DNA from: Candidatus Neoflavobacterium equi
GTDB taxonomy: Bacteria > Bacteroidota > Bacteroidia > Flavobacteriales > Flavobacteriaceae
DNA: 6,237 nucleotides
Direction of reading: 5' to 3'
Assembly: GCA_018065745.1 (NCBI GenBank)
Contig: JAGHSS010000250.1
Coordinates: 1 to 6,237, forward strand
Shown here: positions 6,126 through 6,237 of the stretch, piece by piece
How positions within the stretch are numbered: the first letter of the stretch is position 1
Layout: each line of letters begins with the position of its first letter
Program-made: the position numbers and the translations under genes
The notes under the pieces: generated by a model
What the model saw: only the letters and a program-made list of their open reading frames with translations
Database searches by the model: none
What the model was told of the DNA's origin: nothing

Positions 6126-6237
6126 GGGGAAGCGTTAGCGGGTGAAGCGGCATCCTTTTTGGAGGCCCTGCCGACGAAAAGATACAGCCCAACACGCGAC
6201 GCATTTTTTTATAGCGCAGCGTTAAAAAGTGGGGAAC
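6126..6237 (-). repeat. Dispersed structured intergenic repeat, copy 2 (reverse, cut by window end)
   Basis: Read on the minus strand, this matches the element at 1773-1885. GTTCCCC is at 6231-6237, GCTGCGCT at 6213-6220, GTCGCGTG at 6193-6200, GCTGTATCTTTT at 6177-6188 and the 28-nt end block at 6132-6159 (27/28 identical). Between blocks the sequence and spacing differ, including an A/T-rich run at 6203-6210. The core stem is retained while the loop (6160-6176) has changed. Both loops keep a potential GGC/GCC mini-stem (6164-6172 here, 1838-1847 in copy 1). The outermost GGGC expected before GTTCCCC would lie beyond position 6237. No ORF is supported. Confidence 0.85.

Noticed and set aside
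1773..6237. Possible composite transposon, with the repeats as inverted ends carrying the operon as cargo.
   Set aside because: No transposase, no visible target-site duplication, and the genes between are ordinary chromosomal genes with matching codon use.

Overview
The window looks like a chromosomal segment from a member of the Flavobacteriaceae (Bacteroidota). The evidence is AT-rich coding sequence, A-rich leaders with no Shine-Dalgarno sequence, and proteins of flavobacterial type (DUF4159, a short SpoU/TrmH methylase, an AI-2E family permease, a THUMP-like methyltransferase). A GC-rich intergenic repeat with a 'GCTGTATCTTTT ... AAAAGGATGCCGC' core is also of a kind I recall from flavobacterial genomes. 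Genus cannot be fixed from this alone.

Layout. All six genes are on the + strand. (1) 46-1737 encodes an ACSM-type acyl-CoA synthetase and ends in a strong intrinsic terminator (1744-1770). (2) 1773-1885 is the first copy of the intergenic repeat, followed by about 100 bp of AT-rich DNA that should hold the promoter of the next unit. (3) 1990-6046 is a tight five-gene run: a secreted DUF4159 protein, a TrmH/SpoU RNA methyltransferase, an AI-2E/PerM family membrane protein, a class I SAM methyltransferase with a THUMP-like C-terminus, and a small secreted protein of unknown function. Gaps are 1, 52, 6 and 5 nt. The 52-nt gap contains a long inverted repeat that touches the AI-2E start codon. 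(4) A near-perfect hairpin terminator (6068-6102) closes the run. (5) 6126-6237 is a second copy of the repeat, in opposite orientation and cut by the window end.

The genes are probably one transcription unit from 1990 to about 6100, but they do not form an obvious pathway. Two are RNA-methylation-type enzymes, one is a multi-pass membrane protein and two are exported proteins of unknown function. It reads as a housekeeping or accessory cluster rather than a defence, mobile or biosynthetic system.

The least explained content is non-coding: the inverted pair of structured repeats bracketing the operon, each just downstream of a terminator, and the hairpin abutting the AI-2E start. No tRNA, rRNA, CRISPR, transposase or phage gene was seen.
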